Source of the DNA: Thermoplasmata archaeon
GTDB lineage: Archaea > Thermoplasmatota > Thermoplasmata > Halarchaeoplasmatales > Halarchaeoplasmataceae
Length of the DNA stretch: 14,335 nucleotides
Direction of reading: 5' to 3'
Assembly (NCBI GenBank): GCA_007129655.1
Contig: SKVC01000009.1
Span: forward strand, 1 to 14,335
Both the position numbers and the translations under genes were made by a program. Numbering within the stretch: the first letter of the stretch is position 1; the number at the start of each line of letters is the position of its first letter. A model generated the notes under the pieces. That model had not been told where the DNA came from, ran no database searches, and worked only from the letters and a program-made list of their open reading frames with translations. Below, piece by piece: positions 7,476 to 14,335 of the stretch.

Positions 7476-8002
7476 GGAAGAACATTCGTTTATGCGGAAG
7501 TGGCGGACAGGGTATAATGACCGCCGGATATATACTCGGCAAGGCAGCTAGTGTATTTCATGACTACAAAGCTGTACAAACCCAAAGTTACGGACCGGAA
7601 GCCCGTGGAGGCGCCGCAAGGTCGGAAGTTATAATATCAGACAGAGAGATAGGTTACTGCGGTCTCATGGAAACGGAATACATGATGGTCATGTCGCAGG
7701 CTGCATTCGATAAATACAACTTTGATCTTACCGATGATGCTGTTGTAGTTCTTGATCCAAATTTGGTTCCCTATGCAGAATACGAAGGAGCAGTAGAAAT
7801 ACCGGCAACTCAGATAGCGGAAGAACTGGGCAACAAGATCGTCGCAAATATCGTGATGCTCGGTGCATTCAACGCCGCTTCTGATCTAGTTCCGGAAAAA
7901 GCACTAGAAGAAGCTCTCAAAGACAGTGTGCCGGAGCGGTTCATCGACCTTAACGTAAGGGCTTTGAAAGAAGGTATAAAAAGGGTAAAAGAGAGTAAGT
8001 AA
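7472..8002 (+). CDS. korC: 2-oxoglutarate:ferredoxin oxidoreductase gamma subunit
   Basis: Gamma subunit of the 2-oxoacid:ferredoxin oxidoreductase complex, thought to take part in CoA handling and assembly. The 176-residue protein opens with the family signature GSGGQGIMTAGYILGKAA and carries YGPEARGGAARSEV, both hallmarks of the gamma domain. It overlaps korB by an ATGA. This is the last gene of the + strand operon, and it faces the pilus operon tail to tail with 2 nt between stop codons, leaving no room for a separate terminator. Confidence 0.92.
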   Translation: MRKNIRLCGSGGQGIMTAGYILGKAASVFHDYKAVQTQSYGPEARGGAARSEVIISDREIGYCGLMETEYMMVMSQAAFDKYNFDLTDDAVVVLDPNLVPYAEYEGAVEIPATQIAEELGNKIVANIVMLGAFNAASDLVPEKALEEALKDSVPERFIDLNVRALKEGIKRVKESK

Positions 8003-8004
8003 AC

Positions 8005-9999
8005 TCATCCAACCATCGTTACTCTACCGAGTACTACTGCTAATGAGAAAACTATCATACAGATAGGTAGTACCGTACCGAGATCATTTTTGAACTCTAC
8101 AGGATCCATTCGGAACCTTATACCGGTAGAGAAGTATGTTATCACTCCGCACATCAGTATAAGGTATATCCCTACAACGGTGGTAAAAGCGATCGGAGAG
8201 ATCATCTCGATGGTGGTTATATCGGAGAAGATGTCGAAGAGCATAAAGTAAAGGGAGACCACGACTCCCATCACCACCGGTGCGAAGATCATCGCCGTAC
8301 CCTTCATCATCTCTACCGATTGCGAAAGTTTGGACTTTATGTCATTATCCATCTCGGCCATATCTCTTAGGAAATTTGATATCTGGATGATTGTTTTACC
8401 CGCTTCCTGCGGATCCTTTTTAGATACTTCAACAACGGTTCTCATCGTTGCTTTTATGGTACGTGAAGGTAATTTTGTCAGTATACCGTCGTTACCGAAA
8501 AGAGTGTCTTCCAAGGTTCGACGGTCGACCTGCAGTGCACAGGTTATCTTGTTGAACAGTTCTCCTATCTCGGTTCCACCCATGGACTTTCCGGTTCTAT
8601 AGAAGGCCAACTCAAGGGATATTCCTTCGGCGATACGGCTTCCGAGCTGGAAAAGTGCGTCGGGAAATTCCCGCTCCATTGAATTGATAATCTTTCTTTC
8701 TTCCTTTACTCTCGATGTGCGTAACAGGCAGTAATATGTTACCGCAGCAACAGGTGGCCAAAAAAACGGAAGTGGCATAAGGAATTCCATCTGTCCGGGG
8801 AGCAAGAATAAAGGCAAGGCAAACAATGATCCTAATATGATCGAGTTTAGGACGGTCTTTCTTCCATCCGTACTTTCCGGTACCTCCGGCAGCGAAGTGG
8901 TTCCAGGCCTGTCTCCCAGTATCTTATAGGAATATATCAGCGCACCCCCCGGAGCAGCTACGTTCATCAGTATAACCATGTGGATTACACCTATACCGCC
9001 CTCACTTGTAGCGGCTTCCGCGTTCATTCCTCCTACATCCAATCCGCCAAGGGCGAGCATGGGAAGCATGGCACCGATTATCAGCGGAAGCATGATCCCG
9101 ATGGCGAATAGTATAGTGGTAGGGGTACCCAATGAATTGGAAAAATCCTCCACTTGCCTTTTCGTACCACGAATAATGATGTCGTTCGCCTTCTCCAAGG
9201 CGGAGTTGAGACCCCCCTTTGTCTTCTCCAGCATGGCGGATCTGATGGCGTATAAAGAACGTTTTAAATCTTCGTTCCATTCTCCCCATTGCAGCGCAAA
9301 ATCGACAAATGATTCTTCCAGGCTCGATTTGTTTCGTGTGTATACATCCCATAATACCTTGTTCAGACCGGAAGCCATGGGTTCTTCGGTATGTTTAGCC
9401 GAGAAGGAAACTGCACGGTATAGAGAAGGTCGTACCCGCATGGACATGGTCATGTAGTTTATGCTCTCCGGCGCACGACCGATGGTTTCCGCTTTTAACC
9501 GCTTCTCCTGTAGATCCGGATAACTGGAGATGACGAGAAGAACGGTTGTTGGAACAATGAGTACCGTAGGGACTGCGTACAGCAATAGTTCGAAAAGATC
9601 GAACGGATAATAGACGTAATGAACTGCCGCGAAGATCGATATCACGATAAACAATGATGCCACGGACATCAGTATAGAAAAGAATAATACATCTTCGTAT
9701 TCCAAATCCATATCTACAAAGTACATGGTTTTCTTGAATTGTTCGTGACGGTATGCACGCTTCGAGCGTTTGAATGCATTCTCCGCCTTTTTCATCTGCT
9801 TTTCTGCATTTCTGTACTCTCGGGAATCCTCGCTTTTTACTATCTCTATTTCCCTTAACTTTCCTTGGGCTTTACGTAATTCTCTATTTCGTTTAACGTA
9901 TTCAGTCCGCTTCTTCTCACGACTTTCTTCCTTCTCATCCCTTGTGGGTCCCCACTTATTGCTTACCTTTCCGCAGGTTCTTTCATACCAACTAGACAT
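8005..9999 (-). CDS. Archaeal type IV pilus/secretion membrane platform protein, two GspF domains (TadC/FlaJ family)
   Basis: Inner platform on which pilin-like subunits are assembled by the cognate ATPase. In the 664-residue protein, residues 1-90 are very rich in Lys, Arg and Glu and probably form a cytoplasmic helix or coiled coil. Hydrophobic segments lie near 103-127, 136-158, 293-318, 337-359, 383-401, 407-425, 567-590, 600-625 and 640-660. Two soluble GspF-type domains sit between them: residues about 175-290 (with MRVRPSLYRAV) and about 440-560 (REFPDALFQLGSRIAEG). The duplicated layout is common in archaeal FlaJ-like proteins. The ATG overlaps the end of the ATPase gene by 8 nt. No pilin, peptidase or flagellin is seen nearby, so the structure built (adhesive pilus, other surface filament) cannot be named. 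Identity of the family is firm. Confidence 0.88.
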   Translation of the reverse strand: MSSWYERTCGKVSNKWGPTRDEKEESREKKRTEYVKRNRELRKAQGKLREIEIVKSEDSREYRNAEKQMKKAENAFKRSKRAYRHEQFKKTMYFVDMDLEYEDVLFFSILMSVASLFIVISIFAAVHYVYYPFDLFELLLYAVPTVLIVPTTVLLVISSYPDLQEKRLKAETIGRAPESINYMTMSMRVRPSLYRAVSFSAKHTEEPMASGLNKVLWDVYTRNKSSLEESFVDFALQWGEWNEDLKRSLYAIRSAMLEKTKGGLNSALEKANDIIIRGTKRQVEDFSNSLGTPTTILFAIGIMLPLIIGAMLPMLALGGLDVGGMNAEAATSEGGIGVIHMVILMNVAAPGGALIYSYKILGDRPGTTSLPEVPESTDGRKTVLNSIILGSLFALPLFLLPGQMEFLMPLPFFWPPVAAVTYYCLLRTSRVKEERKIINSMEREFPDALFQLGSRIAEGISLELAFYRTGKSMGGTEIGELFNKITCALQVDRRTLEDTLFGNDGILTKLPSRTIKATMRTVVEVSKKDPQEAGKTIIQISNFLRDMAEMDNDIKSKLSQSVEMMKGTAMIFAPVVMGVVVSLYFMLFDIFSDITTIEMISPIAFTTVVGIYLILMCGVITYFSTGIRFRMDPVEFKNDLGTVLPICMIVFSLAVVLGRVTMVG

Positions 10000-11722
10000 A
10001 TCGAACTCTCTCTTCGTACCATTTTGACCAATCGTTCTTCACATCTTCGTAGCTTCCGGTACCGTGGTATACCTCCACAAGATTCCAGAACATGTCGTTC
10101 GCTTCTGCCACCCATTCTGGTTTTAGAAGCTCGGTGCCTTTTACCCGGGCGGTCTCCACCATCTTTTGCCTTATGAAAGCCCGAAGATTGATATTTTCTA
10201 TGGCCGCCTCGTATGTGATACCCCAAGAACGTGCTATCGAACCTATCTTTTCCGACGTTCGTTTGAAGGTGTCCGTAGCTTCTAGCTCTGGAGCATCGTC
10301 TCCGTATGCCATTATATCGTAAAAGTCTTCGTCGTTGTATTCTGATATATGGGTTACCCGGCGCTTTCTCTTCTGCATCCCTCCTGGCCGGATTATCCCG
10401 GCTATGACCACTATATCCGTCGCGCTGAAGCTTTCCTTTGAAATGCCCATATCGTGCACCACTCTCTCGTAAATGGCATCGGGTGAGTTGCCATGTATGG
10501 TCCCCATTACCGCACTACCTGCGGTGCCGGCTCTCATCGCTTCGTATAGTGTTCTAGCTTCCTGCCCCCTTACTTCCCCTAGTACGATGGAAGATTCGCC
10601 CAGTCTGAGTGAAACCCGTAGTGCATCGTCAGCGGTGAGTCCGCCTTCTTCCAGTAAAGAACCTACTGTCATACATTGGACATTGTAATCCAGCTTCTGC
10701 ATGTCTCTTCCCGGTAATTCCTGTGTATCTTCGATCGTGAGAACACGCTGGCTTTTCGGGAATTCCATCATAAGTGCCCCGAGCAAGGTGGTTTTTCCGG
10801 CACCTCTGCTTCCGGCAACCAGTATGGTGCTTCTCCCATCGATAAGGAAGGATAATAAGCCGGCTGCAAGCGGTGTAAGGCTGCCAACCGTTATCAATCG
10901 GGGAAGAGTCCAAGGCTCGTTGTTCCGTCTTCTAAGAGCGAATGCGGTACCGTCCGGGCTTAAAGGCGAGCCTATAACGGTTACCCTGGTATCGTACTCC
11001 TGTAGATCGGTCTCCAGGATCGGAAATGCTTCGCTGAAGGGCTTTCCGCTTTCAGAACGAAATCTGGACAGAATACTTTCCATATCTCTTTCAGAGAATT
11101 GAACGTTGGTACGGCATTTTTCACGTATCCCGGGGATGCCTCCCACTTCGAGGTAAACATGATTAGTTTCCGACGGTGCGTCAACGTAGATATCTTCAAC
11201 GTTGGGATCCTTCAAAAATGTCTCCATGATACCATATCCCGCAGTGTACTTTCTAAGCAATTGAGAAAGAGCCTGCATCTCAGATATTTCCTGGTTCCTA
11301 TCTTCACCGAGTTCGATACCCATCCTTTTTGCAGTTCGATAGAGCATATCCTTACCCCGGGATGATATGTACTCTCCTACCTGTTCTGACCTTGTCAAAT
11401 CCATGCCTGAAGGATAATGTTCGGAAAGAGAGCGTTTAACGAGGTATACCAGTTTCGCACGGTTTATATCCATATCATACTCCGGCGGTAAGATATGATA
11501 CAGATCTTCGGTAGAGTTAGGTAACTTATAAAGACGAATAGTCGTGTCGCCTACCGGATATTCCACTATCTTTTTTGCACTTCTCGGTACAGATGTATTT
11601 ACCCAAGTGTAAGAGAATCCAGGCCTTAAATTCTCTTGATTCTCCAGTATGCGGTTAACACCCTTAGATATCCTTTCGCCCTTCACCGATTTGAGTTCCT
11701 TAAGTATCTTCACATATTCCAT
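9992..11722 (-). CDS. Type II/IV secretion system ATPase (FlaI/TadA/VirB11 family)
   Basis: Hexameric motor ATPase that drives assembly of archaeal pilus-like filaments with the platform encoded next. In 576 residues, an N-terminal domain (about 1-200) contains DPNVEDIYVDAP, typical of archaeal FlaI-like ATPases. Walker A is GSRGAGKTT (304-312), followed by the acidic Asp box TIEDTQELPG (329-338), the Walker B-like IVLGEVRGQEA with E383, and the His box TIHGNSP (408-414). C-terminal residues about 450-576 form a further helical region. The ATG at 11722 lies 7 nt after GAGGT and 4 nt after the stop of the upstream Cys-rich gene. Transcribed as the middle gene of three. Confidence 0.92.
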   Translation of the reverse strand: MEYVKILKELKSVKGERISKGVNRILENQENLRPGFSYTWVNTSVPRSAKKIVEYPVGDTTIRLYKLPNSTEDLYHILPPEYDMDINRAKLVYLVKRSLSEHYPSGMDLTRSEQVGEYISSRGKDMLYRTAKRMGIELGEDRNQEISEMQALSQLLRKYTAGYGIMETFLKDPNVEDIYVDAPSETNHVYLEVGGIPGIREKCRTNVQFSERDMESILSRFRSESGKPFSEAFPILETDLQEYDTRVTVIGSPLSPDGTAFALRRRNNEPWTLPRLITVGSLTPLAAGLLSFLIDGRSTILVAGSRGAGKTTLLGALMMEFPKSQRVLTIEDTQELPGRDMQKLDYNVQCMTVGSLLEEGGLTADDALRVSLRLGESSIVLGEVRGQEARTLYEAMRAGTAGSAVMGTIHGNSPDAIYERVVHDMGISKESFSATDIVVIAGIIRPGGMQKRKRRVTHISEYNDEDFYDIMAYGDDAPELEATDTFKRTSEKIGSIARSWGITYEAAIENINLRAFIRQKMVETARVKGTELLKPEWVAEANDMFWNLVEVYHGTGSYEDVKNDWSKWYEERVRYV

Positions 11723-11726
11723 CCTA

Positions 11727-12242
11727 TTACCTCAAAATACCGTATGCTTCCAAAAGAACTTTGGAGCGAAGTTGCAGTAATTTTTTACCCAATACGGTGA
11801 GCTCTTCCTTGGTCGCCTTTCTACATTTTGTGCATCCCTTTATCGTCATCAAACTTCTTGAATATTCGACGTATTCGTCGTATAGCTTTTCGGGCTCCAT
11901 AAGCATGATCCTTTTCAATCTCGGGTACATCCTGGTGGGAACGATCTTACATTTCTTACAATCTTTACTGTCTGTCTTTCTAGATGAAAGTCTATCCAAC
12001 TCACCTCCGAGTTTTTTTATCGAGTCCAGCATCTCAAGTGCTGCGCCGGTATACTGTCTTTCTATATAATCAGAGAGCACTATAGACGAAATATTGTATT
12101 CTTTTTCCAGTGATAGAACGATCCCGGAAAAGCAATCATCCATAGAAAAATCCGTTTCACATTCTTTGCAATTGATCACCAGCTTACGCACTCCCCTTTC
12201 CTGCCTGATCGTGTAATCGCAACTTACCGTTTCTCGGGGCAT
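11727..12242 (-). CDS. Cys-rich protein heading the pilus operon, probable zinc binding, function unknown
   Basis: I do not recognise a named family. The 171-residue protein contains CKEC (C25, C28), CKKC (C95, C98) and CTKC (C137, C140), plus C8 and C37. The last two CxxC pairs, about 40 residues apart, could share one zinc ion; the first could pair with C8 and C37. No membrane segment or signal peptide is visible, so it is probably cytoplasmic. The C-terminal part is helical and Lys/Leu/Glu rich. It is the first gene of the operon, 4 nt before the ATPase, which suggests an ATPase partner or detached N-terminal domain; this is inference. The ATG at 12242 has no ribosome binding site but lies about 26 nt from a TATA-like box, consistent with a leaderless mRNA. 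Confidence 0.8.
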   Translation of the reverse strand: MPRETVSCDYTIRQERGVRKLVINCKECETDFSMDDCFSGIVLSLEKEYNISSIVLSDYIERQYTGAALEMLDSIKKLGGELDRLSSRKTDSKDCKKCKIVPTRMYPRLKRIMLMEPEKLYDEYVEYSRSLMTIKGCTKCRKATKEELTVLGKKLLQLRSKVLLEAYGILR

Positions 12243-12261
12243 ATTCAGGGGGCGAAATGCA

Positions 12262-12276
12262 GGATATTAATAAGTG
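12262..12276 (-). promoter_or_regulatory. TATA-like box for the pilus operon
   Basis: Read on the - strand, CACTTATTAATATCC lies in the 40-nt gap between the AP endonuclease-like gene and the Cys-rich gene. Its centre is about 26 nt before the ATG at 12242, so transcription would start at or next to the start codon. The absence of a GGAGG-like site before the ATG fits a leaderless transcript. The assignment is by eye only. Confidence 0.5.
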
Positions 12277-12282
12277 TTTTGA

Positions 12283-13089
12283 TTAGAGCGATCCTAATAT
12301 ATTTTTCATCCTTAAACTGTCCCGATCCAGCTCGGGGGTCTCACAGATCACGGTGATATCATAGGGTCTCTTATCAAGCACGGGTGCAAGCAATTCAAAG
12401 TCAGGTTCCTTATCCTCCATATTTAGATGCGAACGTTCTCCGGTATCGTTGTATTCGATAGATGAGAAATGTGAGTGCAGAGGGCCGTCATGGATAGAGT
12501 CGTATTTTTCCAGTAGTGTTTTGAAATCGTCTTCGGATCTTAAAATGCCGTTGTACCTAGCATGATAATGGGCAAAATCCAGAACCGGGACTACTACATC
12601 GCTCTTTTCCATCACCTTTGATATCTCGTCGAGTGTACCCCAACTTTTCTTCCTGCCCATCTGTTCTAGCCCTATCTTCACATCCAGATCCTCTTCCTTT
12701 ATGATTTCACCGCATTCGACCACGTTTTCCCCGATAATTTTAGTTGTTTCTTCGCTGCTCAATTCTCCATAATATCCCGCATGTACGGTTATCACTCGCG
12801 CGCCCATGATATGGCCGAGTCGAGCACTCTTTAAGATACGTTCTTTGCTTTTTTCTATAATTTCATCCTTTTCCGAGTTCAGATTGATATAATACGGTGC
12901 GTGTATACTAAGACGGATCCCGTATTTCTCGGCCTTATCACCTATCTTCTTCGCAGTTGATCCCTTCATCCTTGCTCCTCTAACAAACTGCACTTCCATG
13001 GCGTTCAAGCCTTCTTCGGCTAGGTATTCCATACTAGCCTCGGTTCCCTTTATTCCGTGGGGTGTTCCCCCTGGTCCCAGGTATATCAT
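12283..13089 (-). CDS. AP endonuclease family 2 (endonuclease IV-like) TIM-barrel protein
   Basis: A sugar-phosphate-isomerase-type TIM barrel, related to endonuclease IV, which cuts DNA at abasic sites using a cluster of metal ions. From the ATG at 13089 the 268-residue protein opens MIYLGPGGTPHG, as archaeal members do. Metal-ligand motifs of Nfo have likely matches: SIHAPYYINL (H63), TVHAGYYG (H103), GLEQMG (E142), VLDFAHYH (D171, H174), HSHFSSIEY (H205, H207), ERSHLNM (H221) and CETPEL (E250). The DRH triad of bacterial Nfo appears as RSH, so the Asp ligand is not obviously present and repair activity is uncertain. The frame stays open to 13221, but the extra 44 residues have no family character and would run through the divergent gene's start, so they were excluded. 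Confidence 0.82.
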   Translation of the reverse strand: MIYLGPGGTPHGIKGTEASMEYLAEEGLNAMEVQFVRGARMKGSTAKKIGDKAEKYGIRLSIHAPYYINLNSEKDEIIEKSKERILKSARLGHIMGARVITVHAGYYGELSSEETTKIIGENVVECGEIIKEEDLDVKIGLEQMGRKKSWGTLDEISKVMEKSDVVVPVLDFAHYHARYNGILRSEDDFKTLLEKYDSIHDGPLHSHFSSIEYNDTGERSHLNMEDKEPDFELLAPVLDKRPYDITVICETPELDRDSLRMKNILGSL

Positions 13090-13113
13090 GTAGGAAGGAT
13101 GCCTTCGGTGTGG

Positions 13114-13124
13114 TAAAATATTTT
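13114..13124 (-). promoter_or_regulatory. TATA-like box for the endonuclease IV-like gene
   Basis: On the - strand AAAATATTTTA is centred about 30 nt before the ATG at 13089. No ribosome binding site precedes that ATG, so a very short leader is likely. It also supports the 13089 start over the longer open frame, whose start would lie upstream of this promoter. Confidence 0.45.
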
Positions 13125-13137
13125 CCCAACGGTAAAG

Positions 13138-13147
13138 GTTAAATTGT
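13138..13147 (+). promoter_or_regulatory. Weak TATA-like box for the radical SAM gene
   Basis: GTTAAATTGT on the + strand is centred roughly 26 nt before the GTG at 13169, where no ribosome binding site is seen. A second AT-rich stretch at 13152-13162 would instead suit a TTG start at 13184. Both are weak matches, so this only marks the likely divergent promoter region 13090-13168. Confidence 0.3.
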
Positions 13148-13168
13148 GCTCTAAATCTTATTCTAAGC

Positions 13169-14245
13169 GTGAAGATACATAAATTGGAAAACGATTCGGC
13201 TTTTACAGGCACGTTACCCAAAGGCTGCCGTTACTGCGGCCCCGGAGGAAAGATGGTGCTGCTTGTAACAGGCCGCTGCGAAGGGTCTTGTTGGTACTGT
13301 CCGCTTTCCGAAGAGAAGAAAGGTAAAGATGTGATTTATGCCGATGAGATGTTAACCTCCTGCACGGAAGATGTGATCGAGGAAGCTCGATGCATCGATG
13401 GTTTAGGTACGGGTATAACCGGAGGGGACCCCTTCTTGGAGGATAAAACATTTGAATTTATTTCTGAATTAAAGGCTTCTTACGGTCCGGAACATCACAT
13501 CCATCTTTACACGCAGGTAACAGATATAGATAAGATCAGAAGGGCCTGTCGGATGGGTTTAGACGAGATAAGATTTCATCCTCCTGTAGATGTATGGGAA
13601 ACCATTGAGAAAACCGAATATCCCTTGGTTATGAAGGATCTGCAAAAGTATGAGATCGACGTCGGCATCGAGATACCAGCCATACCCACACTTATGAAAG
13701 AAACCATCCATCTACTTAAGACACTCGGACCCATGGTCGATTTTGTTAACCTCAACGAACTGGAATTTTCATCTACCAACTGTAACGAATTGGTCAATAG
13801 GAGTTTTAAAGAGAAAAGCGATGAATCCAGCGCGGTGATAGGTAGCCAGGAATTTGCGTTGAAACTGCTGGAGAAGGATTTTGAAACATCTTTACACTAC
13901 TGTTCCGCATCCTTTAAAGACGGTGTCCAGATGAGGAACAGGATAATGAGAAGGGCCCGCCGGGTTGCTAAGGACTGGGAGATAATCACCGAGGACGGCA
14001 CCATCGTTAAAGGGATAATCATCTGCGACCATCCTGAAGAGATAATCAAAAAGCTTCTCGAGGAATACGATGTTCCCACGGACAAAGTCTCGCTCGATGT
14101 AGTTGGTAAAAGAATAGAAGTGTATCTACCCATACTTGAAGAGATAGCCCCGTTATCCGGTGCCGAATGCTATGGTATAGAGGTGTATCCCACTGCCGAC
14201 GCCCTGGAAGTCGAGCGATGGCCGGTGCCTCCGATAAAGCGATAA
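13169..14245 (+). CDS. Uncharacterised archaeal radical SAM protein (COG2108-like)
   Basis: Radical SAM enzyme of unknown substrate, resembling the archaeal group described as related to pyruvate formate-lyase activating enzyme. The cluster motif is CEGSCWYC (C37, C41, C44; Cx3Cx2C). A second CxxC pair at C20 and C23 immediately precedes it in KGCRYCGPGGK. The SAM-binding GG-type motif is GITGGDPFLE (about residues 82-91). The core barrel spans about 28-230, and a C-terminal domain of roughly 100 residues follows (about 255-358) with LHYCSASFKDG just before it. Start is uncertain: GTG at 13169 keeps the extra CxxC, TTG at 13184 also does, while ATG at 13253 has a good GGAGG site but would remove it. 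The GTG start was kept because the C20/C23 region appears conserved in relatives I recall. The gene is divergent from the endonuclease IV-like gene. Confidence 0.82.
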   Translation: MKIHKLENDSAFTGTLPKGCRYCGPGGKMVLLVTGRCEGSCWYCPLSEEKKGKDVIYADEMLTSCTEDVIEEARCIDGLGTGITGGDPFLEDKTFEFISELKASYGPEHHIHLYTQVTDIDKIRRACRMGLDEIRFHPPVDVWETIEKTEYPLVMKDLQKYEIDVGIEIPAIPTLMKETIHLLKTLGPMVDFVNLNELEFSSTNCNELVNRSFKEKSDESSAVIGSQEFALKLLEKDFETSLHYCSASFKDGVQMRNRIMRRARRVAKDWEIITEDGTIVKGIIICDHPEEIIKKLLEEYDVPTDKVSLDVVGKRIEVYLPILEEIAPLSGAECYGIEVYPTADALEVERWPVPPIKR

Positions 14246-14247
14246 AT

Positions 14248-14257
14248 TAAACTATAA
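14248..14257 (+). promoter_or_regulatory. TATA-like box for the tRNA gene
   Basis: TAAACTATAA is centred about 32 nt before the first base of the mature tRNA, in the 39-nt gap after the radical SAM stop codon. This is the spacing expected for an archaeal tRNA promoter with a short 5' leader. Confidence 0.45.
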
Positions 14258-14284
14258 GCATCACATCCCACAGATTGTCTTACC

Positions 14285-14335
14285 GCCCGATTAGTGTAGT
14301 CTGGATATCATAGGGGCCTGCGGAGCCTCTTACCC
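14285..14335 (+). tRNA. tRNA-Arg (anticodon GCG), 3' end cut by window edge
   Basis: The first 51 nt of a tRNA can be folded by hand: acceptor 5' strand GCCCGAT, T8 A9, a D arm with GTG pairing CAT and the invariant GG in its loop, then an anticodon stem GGGGC/GCCTC (five pairs, one G-U) closing the seven-base loop CTGCGGA. T33 is present and the anticodon at 34-36 is GCG, reading CGC and CGU arginine codons. The T arm and 3' acceptor strand lie beyond the window, so the acceptor stem cannot be verified. Confidence 0.82.

Noticed and set aside
8978..9457. A 159-codon open frame on the + strand within the platform gene
   Set aside because: It lies wholly antisense to a protein with clear GspF domains and membrane segments, and its translation shows no recognisable domain.
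10701..11102. A 133-codon open frame on the + strand within the ATPase gene
   Set aside because: It is antisense to the Walker A region of a clear ATPase and has no recognisable motif.
13090..13221. N-terminal extension of the endonuclease IV-like protein by 44 residues
   Set aside because: The frame is open, but the added residues have no family character, they run across the divergent radical SAM start, and a TATA-like box lies inside them. The ATG at 13089 gives the usual family N-terminus.
1..14335. CRISPR array, insertion sequence, prophage or defence island
   Set aside because: No regularly spaced repeats, transposase, integrase or inverted terminal repeats were seen. Genes are densely packed and of core metabolic or surface-structure type.

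Overview
The window looks like a euryarchaeal chromosome fragment. Archaeal signs are a group 3c (Mvh-type) [NiFe]-hydrogenase next to heterodisulfide-reductase subunits, a FlaI/TadA-type ATPase with a tandem GspF-domain platform protein, several genes with TATA-like boxes about 25-30 nt before the start codon and no ribosome binding site, and an archaeal-style tRNA. The neighbourhood fits a methanogen or a methanogen-related lineage such as Thermoplasmata. This lineage is inference only, because no phylogenetic marker is present.

Positions 1-8002 (+ strand) hold one tightly packed operon that is already running at the left edge. It contains the C-terminal tail of a probable hydrogenase small subunit (mvhG), mvhA, hdrC, hdrB, an iron-sulfur subunit and a flavoprotein of the succinate dehydrogenase/fumarate reductase family (thiol:fumarate-reductase-like), and korD-korA-korB-korC for a four-subunit 2-oxoacid (probably 2-oxoglutarate):ferredoxin oxidoreductase. 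Gaps are 11 nt or less and most junctions overlap. The set suggests a soluble chain carrying H2 electrons through Mvh and HdrBC to fumarate, with ferredoxin as the currency for Kor. Together these would form the fumarate to succinate and succinyl-CoA to 2-oxoglutarate steps of a partial reductive TCA pathway. HdrA and MvhD, which would be needed for classical flavin-based bifurcation, are not in the window and may lie upstream.

Positions 8005-12242 (- strand) hold a three-gene archaeal type IV pilus/secretion operon, transcribed in this order: a Cys-rich protein of 171 aa (no recognised family), a FlaI/TadA-type ATPase, and a two-GspF-domain membrane platform. Its end converges on korC with only 2 nt between stop codons. 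No pilin or prepilin peptidase is visible.

Positions 12283-14245 hold a divergent pair: an AP endonuclease family 2 (endonuclease IV-like) TIM-barrel protein on the - strand and an uncharacterised archaeal radical SAM protein of the COG2108 type on the + strand. They are separated by a 79-nt promoter region. The right edge cuts through a tRNA-Arg(GCG) gene. No IS element, CRISPR array, prophage gene or long non-coding stretch is visible.
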